A DNA stretch of 64,000 nucleotides from Terriglobia bacterium (GTDB lineage Bacteria; Acidobacteriota; Terriglobia; Bryobacterales; Bryobacteraceae): contig JAJPIT010000016.1 in NCBI GenBank assembly GCA_021324615.1, positions 1 through 64,000 of the forward strand, given 5' to 3'. The notes beneath the pieces are model-generated. The model ran no database searches. It saw only the letters and a list, made by a program, of their open reading frames with translations, and was not told where the DNA came from. A program made the translations under genes and the position numbers. This document shows positions 37,325-47,407 of this stretch, piece after piece; positions within the stretch are counted from its first letter, which is position 1, and each line of letters starts with the position of its first letter.

Positions 37325-38316
37325 TTGAGTAACTGCCTCACCATGTTTTGGTAGATCCGCACTGCCTCGGCGATCTCCTTTTTTGGCACACGCTCCTCGG
37401 CGGTGTGCGCAAGATGAATACTGCCGGGACCGAGCAGGAACGGCTCGCCCCAGGCGCCGTTGAATGTCGGAATGTCGGTGGCGAACGATACGACGCTGGT
37501 TTCGAATCCGTCGAGCCGGCCGAATTTTTGCGCGGGAAGGCACAAAACTTCGGTGAGCTCGGCCTGGCCGTTCACAACCTCCGCCATGGCGGATCGGGTG
37601 GATGCGCCATCGTCCACCAGGCGGAAGAAAATCTCGGCCTTTGCGAAATCCGGAATGACGTTCGGCGCGCGGCCGCCTTCGATGGTGCCGATGTTGACGG
37701 TGCTGGGGCCAAACATCTCATCCACGGGAAGCTTCATGCGCCGCAGGCGCTCCAGGACGTCAAGCAGTTTCTCGATCGCCGATTCGCCCAGATGCGGATA
37801 GGCGGAGTGGGCCATCCGGCCGCGCGCGGCGATCTCAAAGCGCAGCGCGCCCTTGGAACCGAGCGCGAGCTTATTTTCGGTCGGCTCGCCGTTGATCAGA
37901 AAACGCGTGCCGCGCGGGTCTTTTGCGGCCGCCTTTGCGCCCGCGCTGTTCCGCTCCTCGCCGACCACGAACAGCAGCGCGGCCCGGCGTTCGCCGGAGG
38001 CGAGCAGATCCTGAACGGCGAAGATCATCGACGCGATGATGCCCTTGGTGTCGCAGGCGCCGCGGCCCCAGATGAACTGATCGTCCTCGCGCGAGGCGAA
38101 AAAAGGCGGGACGGTGTCGATATGGGTGGAAAGGGCGACCACCGGCGGATCCCAGCGCGCGAAGACGTTGAAGCGGCCCGGCTCGACCGGCATGCGCTCG
38201 ACGCGCGCGCCGGGGATCTTCGAAAGATAGTCGAACAGAAACTCCCCCACGCGCTCCTCGCAGGGAGTGACGGAGTCGATATCGACCAGCGCTCTGGTGA
38301 GCTCAAACAGATTCAT
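37321..38316 (-). CDS. M20-family zinc hydrolase, probably succinyl-diaminopimelate desuccinylase
   Basis: This 331-residue M20/M28-fold deacylase is the first gene of the lysine operon. Metal ligands: THIDTVP (His), GACDTKG (bridging Asp), VVGEERNSAG (two Glu) and a final His in GPGSIHLAH. Its place in a dap operon that uses DapD makes DapE, which removes succinate from N-succinyl-LL-DAP, the likely function. By sequence alone it could be another M20 deacylase such as acetylornithine deacetylase. The ATG at 38316 is used; an upstream ATG lies inside the riboswitch stem and is unlikely. Confidence 0.85.
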   Translation of the reverse strand: MNLFELTRALVDIDSVTPCEERVGEFLFDYLSKIPGARVERMPVEPGRFNVFARWDPPVVALSTHIDTVPPFFASREDDQFIWGRGACDTKGIIASMIFAVQDLLASGERRAALLFVVGEERNSAGAKAAAKDPRGTRFLINGEPTENKLALGSKGALRFEIAARGRMAHSAYPHLGESAIEKLLDVLERLRRMKLPVDEMFGPSTVNIGTIEGGRAPNVIPDFAKAEIFFRLVDDGASTRSAMAEVVNGQAELTEVLCLPAQKFGRLDGFETSVVSFATDIPTFNGAWGEPFLLGPGSIHLAHTAEERVPKKEIAEAVRIYQNMVRQLLK

Positions 38317-38328
38317 AAATGTAGAGAT

Positions 38329-38359
38329 GGAGCGAAAGGGGAGGTCCCGATAGCGCTCC
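38329..38359 (-). promoter_or_regulatory. Possible switching hairpin of the lysine riboswitch
   Basis: GGAGCG at the end of the aptamer can pair with CGCTCC 19 bases downstream. Forming this stem would use the conserved GGAG core and part of the P1 strand, so it cannot coexist with the lysine-bound fold. No U-rich terminator is seen, so control may act on translation start. Confidence 0.4.
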
Positions 38360-38526
38360 ATTCGCTGTTGCCACGAATGACAGTGAGCAGGTGTTAGCCT
38401 TGCTCACCAACCGCCGCGCGGCGGGACGATGCGGCGATTTCGGCGAGGCTGCCCCTTTCGCCAGCCGCTCCGTGCCCGCCGGAACCGCGCGCCTGGCTAC
38501 TGATGGCCCCCGCTCCTCTATCGAAC
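38347..38526 (-). ncRNA. Lysine riboswitch (L box) in the leader of the lysine operon
   Basis: Read on the minus strand, the leader carries every conserved element of the lysine aptamer in order: CGATAGAGGAGCG (P1 and loop-E side), CAGTAGCCAG pairing with CTGGC (P2), GAAAGGGGCAGCCTCGCCGA, a P4 stem GTGAGCA/TGCTCAC, CTGTCA, a P5 stem TTCG/CGAA and GGAGCGCTATCG closing P1. It sits 31 bases upstream of the first gene of the M20-asd-lysC-dapB-dapA-dapD operon. It should repress when lysine is bound. Fit to the family pattern is by eye, not by covariance model. Confidence 0.9.
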
Positions 38527-38528
38527 CG

Positions 38529-38544
38529 CCCCGGCGGACCGGGG
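38529..38544 (-). promoter_or_regulatory. Very stable 5' hairpin ahead of the lysine aptamer
   Basis: The RNA CCCCGG-UCCG-CCGGGG has a 6-bp GC stem and a UNCG-type tetraloop at the 5' end of the leader. It may protect the transcript or insulate the aptamer. Confidence 0.45.
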
Positions 38545-38555
38545 CGAACCTCCTC

Positions 38556-38561
38556 AGGATA
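38556..38561 (-). promoter_or_regulatory. Candidate -10 box of the lysine operon promoter
   Basis: TATCCT on the minus strand lies upstream of the leader hairpin; TTTGAT 16 bp further up is a weak -35. It overlaps the start region of the divergent BrkB gene. Confidence 0.3.
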
Positions 38562-38574
38562 GCACGGATGACGT

Positions 38575-39513
38575 ATGATCAAATCGCGGCGTCCGCGCAT
38601 GCTGAGGAAGACGGCCGAGCCGAATCTGCATATCATCCAGCACGGATACTGGTCGCGGTTTTGGCCGCTGCTGCGCGCCGCCTCTGCCGCGCTTTATAAA
38701 GACGGCTGCCTGGGCATCGCCAAGGGAGTCGCCTATTCGGGACTGCTGGCGTTCTTTCCGATGCTGACCACACTCGCCGCGATCCTGGTGCAGGCGCGGG
38801 CCGAAGCCGTCTCGCGCACCGTCGCGCGGCTGCTTTACGACGTCGTGCCGCCGGGCAGCGAAGATGTCGTGCGGCAGTTGTTCATCGTCCACGGGGAGCG
38901 GCCGGCCGGCCTGCTGATTGTGGCGACGGTACTGGCGTTGTGGGCGGCGTCCGGGGCCATGATGAGCCTGATGGAGGGCTTCCGCGCCGCGTATCGGATC
39001 CCGCGCGGGCGGTCCTTTGCGCGGGAGCGCGGCATGGCGATGCTGCTGGTGGCCACCTCGGCGCTGCCGGTGATCGGAGCTTCGGCGCTGATCGTCTTCG
39101 GCCATCGCAGCGAGCGCGCCGTGGTCGAGTGGCTCGGGATGTCGCCGGAGGGCCGCGGCTGGGTATTGCTGGCGGGCCAGGCGCTGCGTTTCCTGCTGGC
39201 CACCGGCTCCATCGTCCTCGCCACGGCCCTGGTTTATTATTGGGGTCCGAACCGGCGGCAGAGATTCCGGCGGGTGTTTCCGGGCGCGATTCTGGCCACG
39301 ATTCTGTGGCTGGCGGCGACGCTCGGCTTTGGATGGTACGTGCGGCACGTCTCCAACTACAACCTGATGTACGGCAGCGTCGGCGCGGGGCTCGCGCTGC
39401 TGGTGTGGCTGTACGTGTTGTCGGTCATCGTTTTGCTCGGATGCGAGTTCAACGCCGCCGGCGAGGCTGAATCGCCGTTGGCCGGTTCGGATCCGCAGCC
39501 CGGGCGGGACTGA
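38575..39513 (+). CDS. YihY/BrkB-family inner-membrane protein
   Basis: This 312-residue integral membrane protein is of the YihY/BrkB (UPF0761) family. A cytoplasmic N-terminus of about 40 residues is followed by about six transmembrane helices (LGIAKGVAYSGLLAFFPMLT starts the first, RPAGLLIVATVLALWAASGA the second). The terminal motif YGSVGAGLALLVWLYVLSVI is family-typical. Function is unsettled; it was formerly misnamed ribonuclease BN. The start at 38575 is not certain, since other in-frame ATGs follow (MLRKTAEPN). It is divergent from the lysine operon. Confidence 0.88.
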   Translation: MIKSRRPRMLRKTAEPNLHIIQHGYWSRFWPLLRAASAALYKDGCLGIAKGVAYSGLLAFFPMLTTLAAILVQARAEAVSRTVARLLYDVVPPGSEDVVRQLFIVHGERPAGLLIVATVLALWAASGAMMSLMEGFRAAYRIPRGRSFARERGMAMLLVATSALPVIGASALIVFGHRSERAVVEWLGMSPEGRGWVLLAGQALRFLLATGSIVLATALVYYWGPNRRQRFRRVFPGAILATILWLAATLGFGWYVRHVSNYNLMYGSVGAGLALLVWLYVLSVIVLLGCEFNAAGEAESPLAGSDPQPGRD

Positions 39514-39539
39514 AGCCCAGCCCTCGCCGCGCGCGGATC

Positions 39540-39572
39540 GAAATCCTCGGAATTTTAACGCTGCAGGATTTC
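39540..39572. repeat. Inverted repeat upstream of the 39596 gene
   Basis: GAAATCCT and AGGATTTC form a perfect 8-bp dyad around 17 bases. It could be an operator for the small gene at 39596 or a terminator of the BrkB gene. Confidence 0.35.
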
Positions 39573-39595
39573 CCGCCCTCGCCGATAAGCTTAGT

Positions 39596-40009
39596 GTGAA
39601 ATTTTTTACCATCCTACTGCTGGCGGCGGCGTCCGTTTCGGCGGCGAACCGGCTGGACTCCGAACATTCTCGAACGCCCAAGCGGGTTTGGGTCCGCCGT
39701 CTTACTCTGGCCGCCGGATGCGCGGCGAGCCTCGCCTTCGACACCTGGAGCACCCATCGGGCGGTGAGCGCGGGCGCGCTGGAGGCCAATGGCCTGTTCG
39801 CCAATCCTCAGGGGCGGCCGCAGTGGGGCCGGATGTTTTCGATCAAGGCGGGGATTTGCGGAAGCTCGGCCCTTCTCCAGGAGACGCACCTGTTCGGAAG
39901 CTGGGAATCCCCCGCCGCCGATTGGACGTGGACGGGCATCAACGCCGGCGCCGCGGGACTTTACTCCTGGGCGGGCTGGCACAATTTAAGCCTCGCTTCG
40001 CGGAAATAA
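39596..40009 (+). CDS. Small exported or membrane protein, hypothetical
   Basis: This 137-residue protein begins at GTG with a signal peptide (MKFFTILLLAAASVSAANRL). Hydrophobic stretches follow at LTLAAGCAASLAF and GINAGAAGLYSWAGW, so it may have two or three membrane segments. The segment FDTWSTHRAVSAGALEANGL resembles short acidobacterial proteins of similar topology, but no function is known. It abuts the convergent TonB-dependent receptor gene with no gap. Confidence 0.65.
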   Translation: MKFFTILLLAAASVSAANRLDSEHSRTPKRVWVRRLTLAAGCAASLAFDTWSTHRAVSAGALEANGLFANPQGRPQWGRMFSIKAGICGSSALLQETHLFGSWESPAADWTWTGINAGAAGLYSWAGWHNLSLASRK

Positions 40010-42715
40010 TTAAAAGCGGAAACGCAGCCCGCCCCAGACTCCGATGGGCGCGCCGGGAGCGAAAAACGTCGTGGTGCGGATCGGGTAATTGCCATTCACC
40101 GCCGGGAACGGCCGCGCGACGAAATTTCCCTGATTGTCGAACGGCGTCGGCCCCAACTGCGCCGCCGTGTAATAGCGGTGATCGAGCAGGTTGTCGATCT
40201 GAAAATAGAGCTGAACGCCCTTTCGCATCTGGTAATGCCCGCCCAGATTCACCACGCCGTAGCCGGGCGAATAACCCGGACCCAGATAGTAGACGCCGTC
40301 CGGCGCATCCAGATTGTTTTCATTGCCGCGCGCGAACGATCTGCCCACGGCGACGAAATCGAGGTCGAGGGCGATTTTTGAAACCGGCTCGTACTCCAGG
40401 TAGCTCTTGAAAATATTTTTCGGCATCTGCGAAATCTCATCGCCGGGCTGCACGGTGATGTTCCCGTCGAGCCCGCGTCCGGCGTCGTTGGCGCTATTGC
40501 TGCCGCCGTCGATGGTCTGCGAGCTTTGGTAAGTCGCGCTGAGGAAGGTATAGTTGCCGCCCAGGGTGAGATGGGGCAGGCGGCCGCTCAAGCTCACCTC
40601 GGCGCCTTCGCGGCGCGTCTGCCCGAAATTGGTGAAGTACCCGAATCCGGTCTGTTCGGAGGCGACGAACAGGATGTCATTGTCGTTTGCGCCGCGGAAC
40701 CAGCCGGCGCTCCAGCGGAGATGGTCCTCGCCCAGTTTGCCGCGTATTCCGGCTTCAAACGTCCGCGTCACGACTTGTTTTAGGGGCGGATCGCTGACCA
40801 GCGCGTTCGGCAGATTGCAGGGCTCGTTCGGATCGGCGCAGCCGAGCTCGATCGCCGTGGGTGCGCGGCTGGCTTCGCTGTAGCTGAAATAGAGCCCGGC
40901 CAGCCGCCAGGGGCTGTAGGTCAAGCCGGCGGCGGGATTGAAGCGCTGGAACACATACTGCCCGTTTAGCGATCCCCGCGCGCCCGGCGCCGTTTCGGGC
41001 GGAAGGCGGTCGATGTTCTCGATGGGCGTCCGGTTATAGCGCCCGGACAGGGTCAGGGCGAAGGCCCTTCCCAGCGTGATCGTGTCGCTGGCAAAGACGC
41101 TGCAGGTGTGAAGCAGGCCGCGCAGATTCACCCGGGTGTCCACCGGGACGCCGTCTTGGTTCGTGCTGCCGTCGGCGAAGGCGTTGATGGGGGTAAAGGT
41201 GATGCGGTCCGGATTCAAATAGGCGAACTGCGAGCCCTGTTGAAACGTGATGCTGCTCTGGTCCCACGCCGCGCCCGCCTGAAGATGATGGCGCGGCGCA
41301 TTCCAGGCCAGTTGCCCCGACAAGCCGTAGTTGTGCTGCTTGGCGTATGTGTTGGTCAGGATCCCGTCGCATTTCTCGACCGGCTCGTCCTTTTCGAGCC
41401 CCTGCGCGATGCAGCGCCACTTGGGAAAAGGTTCGGTGGCGGCGTTGCCAGTGATGGGGAAGCCGCTGTATCCGGCGGCGGTCAGGGCCGCGATGTCGGA
41501 TGGGCTCAGATTGTAGAGGGATTGGTCAAAGGAGTTGGAGTTGATGTCGCCGTTGGTGGTGTCGGCGCGGATGTAGCGGAAGTAAGCGTTGCCGGAGAGT
41601 GTGAGGCGGCTGTTGAAGTCGTGGCGGCCGCTCAGATTGAATGAAGGCGAATGGTTCCAGGTGACGTCGGGAATGCTGTAGACGCTCGAATAATTCTGCT
41701 GAAGGAAGCGGAAGTCCTGAAGGCCGTTCCCGGTGAGCCAGTTGTCGGCGTAGGCGAAGCTCAGGCTCAGCGCGGTGCGGGCGCCCCTCCAGCCGGTCTT
41801 GGCAAAGCTCTGCCGCACCTCGGAGGGCGAGTGCTGCCGCCAGCCGTCCTCGCGAAACAGATTGCCGGCGGCATACCAGTGAAACCCCCGGGCCGTCGAG
41901 CCGCCGTTTTCGAATTCGCCCTGCCGCCTCCCGAAGCTTCCGCCGCTGAGGGAAAGCATCGTTTTCGGGGCGGTGTAGCCGTCCTTGGTTTGGACCGCCA
42001 GCGCGCCGCCCAGCGTGTTCAATCCAAACAGCGGGTTCGATCCCGGCATCAGGGCCATTTCGGAGATGGCGATTTCCGGAATCAGGTCCCAGGCGACAAC
42101 ATCGCCAAAGGGCTGATTCTGGCGGACTCCATCAACATAGACCGAGATTCCCTCCGGCGTGCCCAGCAGGGGCGAGGCCGTATAGCCGCGATAGTTCACG
42201 TCGGGCTGGAACGGGTTTTCCTGGTTCTGATTGATGTGGACGCCGTCGAGCCGCTTGTTCAGAAAATCGGACAGGTCCAGCGCGCCGCTTCGTTCGAGAT
42301 CGCCTGCGGTGGCGGTTTGCACTGGCGCGGGAATTTGATCGAGCGCCAGATCCGTGCCCGGCAGAGGAGTGGGAGCGACCACCTCCACCCGCGAGGCCTG
42401 CGCCGCGATTTGCAGCACGACCCGGCGCACCACCGGCGAACCCGGCTGCACGTCGATGGAAAACGATTGCGGGGCAAAGCCGTCCTTAGAAATCGTCACC
42501 CGATAGCGGCCCGGCGCGGGATTCTCCAGGGAATATACGCCGGTCGAATCGGTCTGGAACGGACGGCGTTCGCCGCCGGCGGCGCTCTCGATCGTTCCCG
42601 CTGCCGGGAGTGCGGCGCCGGAGGAATCCCGCACTTCGATGGTGATTTGCGCCCGCGCAGCCGCGCCGGACCACAAACAGAGAGCGGCCACCAGCACGCC
42701 GCGGCAGAGTTGCAT
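40010..42715 (-). CDS. TonB-dependent outer-membrane receptor with N-terminal regulatory-like domain
   Basis: This 901-residue outer-membrane transporter has a signal peptide (MQLCRGVLVAALCLWSGAAA), a carboxypeptidase-regulatory-like beta domain (ITIEVRDSSGAALPAAGTIE, 25-105), a plug domain (QIPAPVQTATAGDLERSGAL to about 240) and a 22-strand beta-barrel. It ends with the barrel-terminal GVWGGLRFRF. The substrate is unknown; the plug has GVRQNQPFGDVV. It is divergent from an ECF sigma factor, an arrangement like the iron-sensing FecI-FecA type, but no FecR-like signalling domain precedes the plug. Confidence 0.9.
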   Translation of the reverse strand: MQLCRGVLVAALCLWSGAAARAQITIEVRDSSGAALPAAGTIESAAGGERRPFQTDSTGVYSLENPAPGRYRVTISKDGFAPQSFSIDVQPGSPVVRRVVLQIAAQASRVEVVAPTPLPGTDLALDQIPAPVQTATAGDLERSGALDLSDFLNKRLDGVHINQNQENPFQPDVNYRGYTASPLLGTPEGISVYVDGVRQNQPFGDVVAWDLIPEIAISEMALMPGSNPLFGLNTLGGALAVQTKDGYTAPKTMLSLSGGSFGRRQGEFENGGSTARGFHWYAAGNLFREDGWRQHSPSEVRQSFAKTGWRGARTALSLSFAYADNWLTGNGLQDFRFLQQNYSSVYSIPDVTWNHSPSFNLSGRHDFNSRLTLSGNAYFRYIRADTTNGDINSNSFDQSLYNLSPSDIAALTAAGYSGFPITGNAATEPFPKWRCIAQGLEKDEPVEKCDGILTNTYAKQHNYGLSGQLAWNAPRHHLQAGAAWDQSSITFQQGSQFAYLNPDRITFTPINAFADGSTNQDGVPVDTRVNLRGLLHTCSVFASDTITLGRAFALTLSGRYNRTPIENIDRLPPETAPGARGSLNGQYVFQRFNPAAGLTYSPWRLAGLYFSYSEASRAPTAIELGCADPNEPCNLPNALVSDPPLKQVVTRTFEAGIRGKLGEDHLRWSAGWFRGANDNDILFVASEQTGFGYFTNFGQTRREGAEVSLSGRLPHLTLGGNYTFLSATYQSSQTIDGGSNSANDAGRGLDGNITVQPGDEISQMPKNIFKSYLEYEPVSKIALDLDFVAVGRSFARGNENNLDAPDGVYYLGPGYSPGYGVVNLGGHYQMRKGVQLYFQIDNLLDHRYYTAAQLGPTPFDNQGNFVARPFPAVNGNYPIRTTTFFAPGAPIGVWGGLRFRF

Positions 42716-42725
42716 ATCGGTATAT

Positions 42726-42775
42726 CCGGCGCCGCCGCCGTTTGTTCACCAAAAAGTTGAACAAACCGGCGCCGG
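42726..42775. repeat. Large imperfect inverted repeat between the receptor and sigma genes
   Basis: CCGGCGCCG, then 5 unpaired bases, then GTTTGTTCA form one arm; TGAACAAAC and CGGCGCCGG form the other, around a 9-base loop. The 18-bp stem fills nearly the whole divergent gap and its last base abuts the ATG of the sigma factor. It could be an operator, or an RNA hairpin that hides the sigma start. Confidence 0.7.
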
Positions 42776-43357
42776 ATGGAATATCTTGATAGGAAGATCT
42801 TGGCGGACGTTTTCCAGGCCGGTGTTCTGACCTTAACGGGCGGCGCGGCGCGTCCGGCGTGTTCCGCCGTCGAAGACGAGGTGGTGGCGCTGTTTGATGA
42901 GTATCGCGAGCCGCTGCTGCGCTACCTGACGACGTTCGGCGTGTGCGCCGCCGACGCCGAAGAACTGCTTCAGGACGTTTTTCTGGCGCTGTTCCTCCAT
43001 CTGCGCGGCGGAAAGTCGCGCGCGAATCTACGTGGCTGGCTGTTCCGGGTCGCGCACAATCTGGCGTTGAAGCGCCGGCAGCGCGACCGCGGCGGCGCGG
43101 TCGCCGGTCTGCCCGCGCCGGCGCAGACGCCGGATCCCGCTCCGAATCCCGAGGATCAGCTTCTGCACGGGCAGTTGCAAAAACGTCTCGCGGCGGCCTA
43201 CCGGGCGCTTCCCGAGCGCGACCGCCGCTGCCTCTGGCTGCGCGCCGAAGGGTTGAACTACCGCGAAATCGCCGCGGTTCTGGAAATTTCTTTGGGAGCA
43301 GTGGCCCTTTCTCTGGCGCGGTCGCTGGCGCGCCTGGAGCGCTGCGCGGAGCGGTGA
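42776..43357 (+). CDS. ECF-type RNA polymerase sigma factor (second)
   Basis: This 193-residue ECF sigma factor has region 2 at about 35-100 (LLRYLTTFGVCAADAEELLQ, FLALFLHLRG, GWLFRVAHNLALKRR) and region 4 at about 140-190 (LRAEGLNYREIAAVLEISLG). The first 30 residues are unusually hydrophobic and may not be translated, but no better start is obvious. A large inverted repeat ends at its ATG. It is followed after 4 bp by its probable anti-sigma factor and is divergent from the TonB-dependent receptor. Confidence 0.88.
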   Translation: MEYLDRKILADVFQAGVLTLTGGAARPACSAVEDEVVALFDEYREPLLRYLTTFGVCAADAEELLQDVFLALFLHLRGGKSRANLRGWLFRVAHNLALKRRQRDRGGAVAGLPAPAQTPDPAPNPEDQLLHGQLQKRLAAAYRALPERDRRCLWLRAEGLNYREIAAVLEISLGAVALSLARSLARLERCAER

Positions 43358-43361
43358 TGCC

Positions 43362-44129
43362 ATGGCGCGCGATCCCCATCTCTCGGATCCGCAACTGCTG
43401 ATGGAGCTGGAAGGCGAGCTTTCCCGGCGCGCGGCGACCAAGATCGGGCGTCATCTCGCCGCCTGCGGGAAGTGCCGCGCGCGCCGCCGCGCGCTGGAAG
43501 CGATGATCGCGGATTGGACCCGCCTTCAGCGGACGGCGGTCGCCCTGCCGTCCGGCGACGGCCCGCGCGCGCTGCTGAGAGCGCGGATCGGACGGCTCGG
43601 GCCGCCGCCGGCCGGGCCGGCCCGCGGCGCGCTGGCGCACGGGAAACTGACGTTGGCCGCATGCGCCCTGATCGTGCTGGCCGCGGCGATGGTGAAGCAT
43701 TCGTCCCCGCGCCCCGTCTGGGCGGCCGCGGTTCCCGATGCGCGTCTCACTCCGGGCGCGACGCTGCGCGCCACGCGCGAATCGGTGTGCGCCCAGCCCA
43801 ACACGAAGAACCGCGCGGTTCCGGTCGCGCTGCGGAGGAAGGTTTTTGAGTCCTACGGTCTGCGTGATGCCTCGCCGCGCGACTTCGAGGTGGATTACCT
43901 GATCACGCCGGCTTTGGGCGGCGCCGACGACATTCACAATCTGTGGCCGCAGCCGTACCGTTCGACGGTGTGGAACGCGGAGGTCAAGGACGCGCTGGAG
44001 GACCGTCTGCGCGATCTGGTTTGCGGCGGCGCGCTCGATCTGTCGGAAGCGCAGCGGGAAATCGCCGCGGACTGGATCGCGGCATATAAAAAATATTTCC
44101 ATACGGACCGGCCGCTCGAGCCGCGGTAA
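43362..44129 (+). CDS. Anti-sigma factor fused to a degenerate HNH-like domain
   Basis: The protein has 255 residues. The N-terminus is a zinc-binding anti-sigma (zf-HC2) domain (IGRHLAACGKC, His and two Cys). A transmembrane helix follows near 93-108 (LTLAACALIVLAAAMVK). The external C-terminal 130 residues resemble an HNH-type domain of unknown role (ALRRKVFESYGL, VDYLITPALGGADDIHNLWP, REIAADWIAAYKKYF). Related domains usually have DH where this one has DY, so nuclease activity is doubtful. Position after the sigma factor supports the anti-sigma role; a sensing role for the outer domain is inference. Confidence 0.75.
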   Translation: MARDPHLSDPQLLMELEGELSRRAATKIGRHLAACGKCRARRRALEAMIADWTRLQRTAVALPSGDGPRALLRARIGRLGPPPAGPARGALAHGKLTLAACALIVLAAAMVKHSSPRPVWAAAVPDARLTPGATLRATRESVCAQPNTKNRAVPVALRRKVFESYGLRDASPRDFEVDYLITPALGGADDIHNLWPQPYRSTVWNAEVKDALEDRLRDLVCGGALDLSEAQREIAADWIAAYKKYFHTDRPLEPR

Positions 44130-44147
44130 GCGCTCCGCTTTCTTTTC

Positions 44148-44176
44148 TTGACAAATTCTCAGATTAGATTTAATCT
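44148..44176 (+). promoter_or_regulatory. Promoter of the PerR-like regulator gene
   Basis: A perfect -35 TTGACA and a -10 TAATCT are separated by 17 bp. The -10 ends 9 nt before the ATG, so the mRNA is leaderless or has a leader of two or three bases. The operator overlaps the -10. Confidence 0.8.
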
Positions 44177-44178
44177 AA
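44164..44178 (+). promoter_or_regulatory. PerR/Fur-type operator, 7-1-7 palindrome
   Basis: TTAGATT-T-AATCTAA is a perfect 7-1-7 dyad matching the layout of the Bacillus PerR box. It overlaps the -10 of the regulator's own promoter, so the regulator probably represses itself and the downstream katG. Confidence 0.8.
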
Positions 44179-44185
44179 ACTTTTC

Positions 44186-46893
<2,708 letters not shown>

Positions 46894-46944
46894 GTTTCCG
46901 GAAGAGGCGTGCGCTTGCCGGAGCGTTCCGGCAGGCGCGCGGCG

Positions 46945-47268
46945 CTAGGCGCAACTCGCCAATTGCAGTTGGCAGCCCTCCGCGGGGCGGGCCAACTGCC
47001 GTTCCAGCCGCTCAATGCTGCGCTCCAAATCGCGGACCCGCCGGCGCAGTCCGTCGCGCTCTTCCGGGCCGATCCCGCCCAGCAGCGGAAGCAAACGGGC
47101 CGCTTCGAGATAAGCCCTTTGGGCCTTCGCCCAGGCCTCTGACGGTTCGGCGGCGGAACCGGCGGATGCACAAAGCGCGAAGCCGGAATCCAGCTTTCGG
47201 TTGAGCAGATTCACAATCTCCCGGTCGGTTTTCCGCCGGAGCTCATCGAATTTCGAGAGTCCTTCCAT
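46945..47268 (-). CDS. Short coiled-coil hypothetical protein
   Basis: This 107-residue soluble protein starts MEGLSKFDELRRKTDREIVN. Most of it is helical with heptad-like spacing, ending in a coiled coil (RRRVRDLERSIERLERQLAR) and a Cys-containing tail (EGCQLQLASCA). I recognise no family. The start at 47268 was chosen by protein-like composition; a longer frame reaches 47352 (MPKRISFIGDSPT) and no strong ribosome site separates the two. The gene is divergent from gcvT. Confidence 0.5.
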   Translation of the reverse strand: MEGLSKFDELRRKTDREIVNLLNRKLDSGFALCASAGSAAEPSEAWAKAQRAYLEAARLLPLLGGIGPEERDGLRRRVRDLERSIERLERQLARPAEGCQLQLASCA

Positions 47269-47407
47269 GCCAACGTGCGCTCCTGATTCATAAGACGCTC
47301 GAATGCGCGGGTTGGTTGGTGAATCTCCGATGAAAGAAATCCGCTTTGGCAAGCGCGGCCAGGCGCGGAGACGGGCGCTCGCATCACTATGTTAGTCTGA
47401 ATCTTTC

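Noticed and set aside
47269-47407. Possible glycine riboswitch upstream of gcvT
   Set aside because: None of the conserved glycine-aptamer stretches is visible on either strand, and the gap is only 139 bp.
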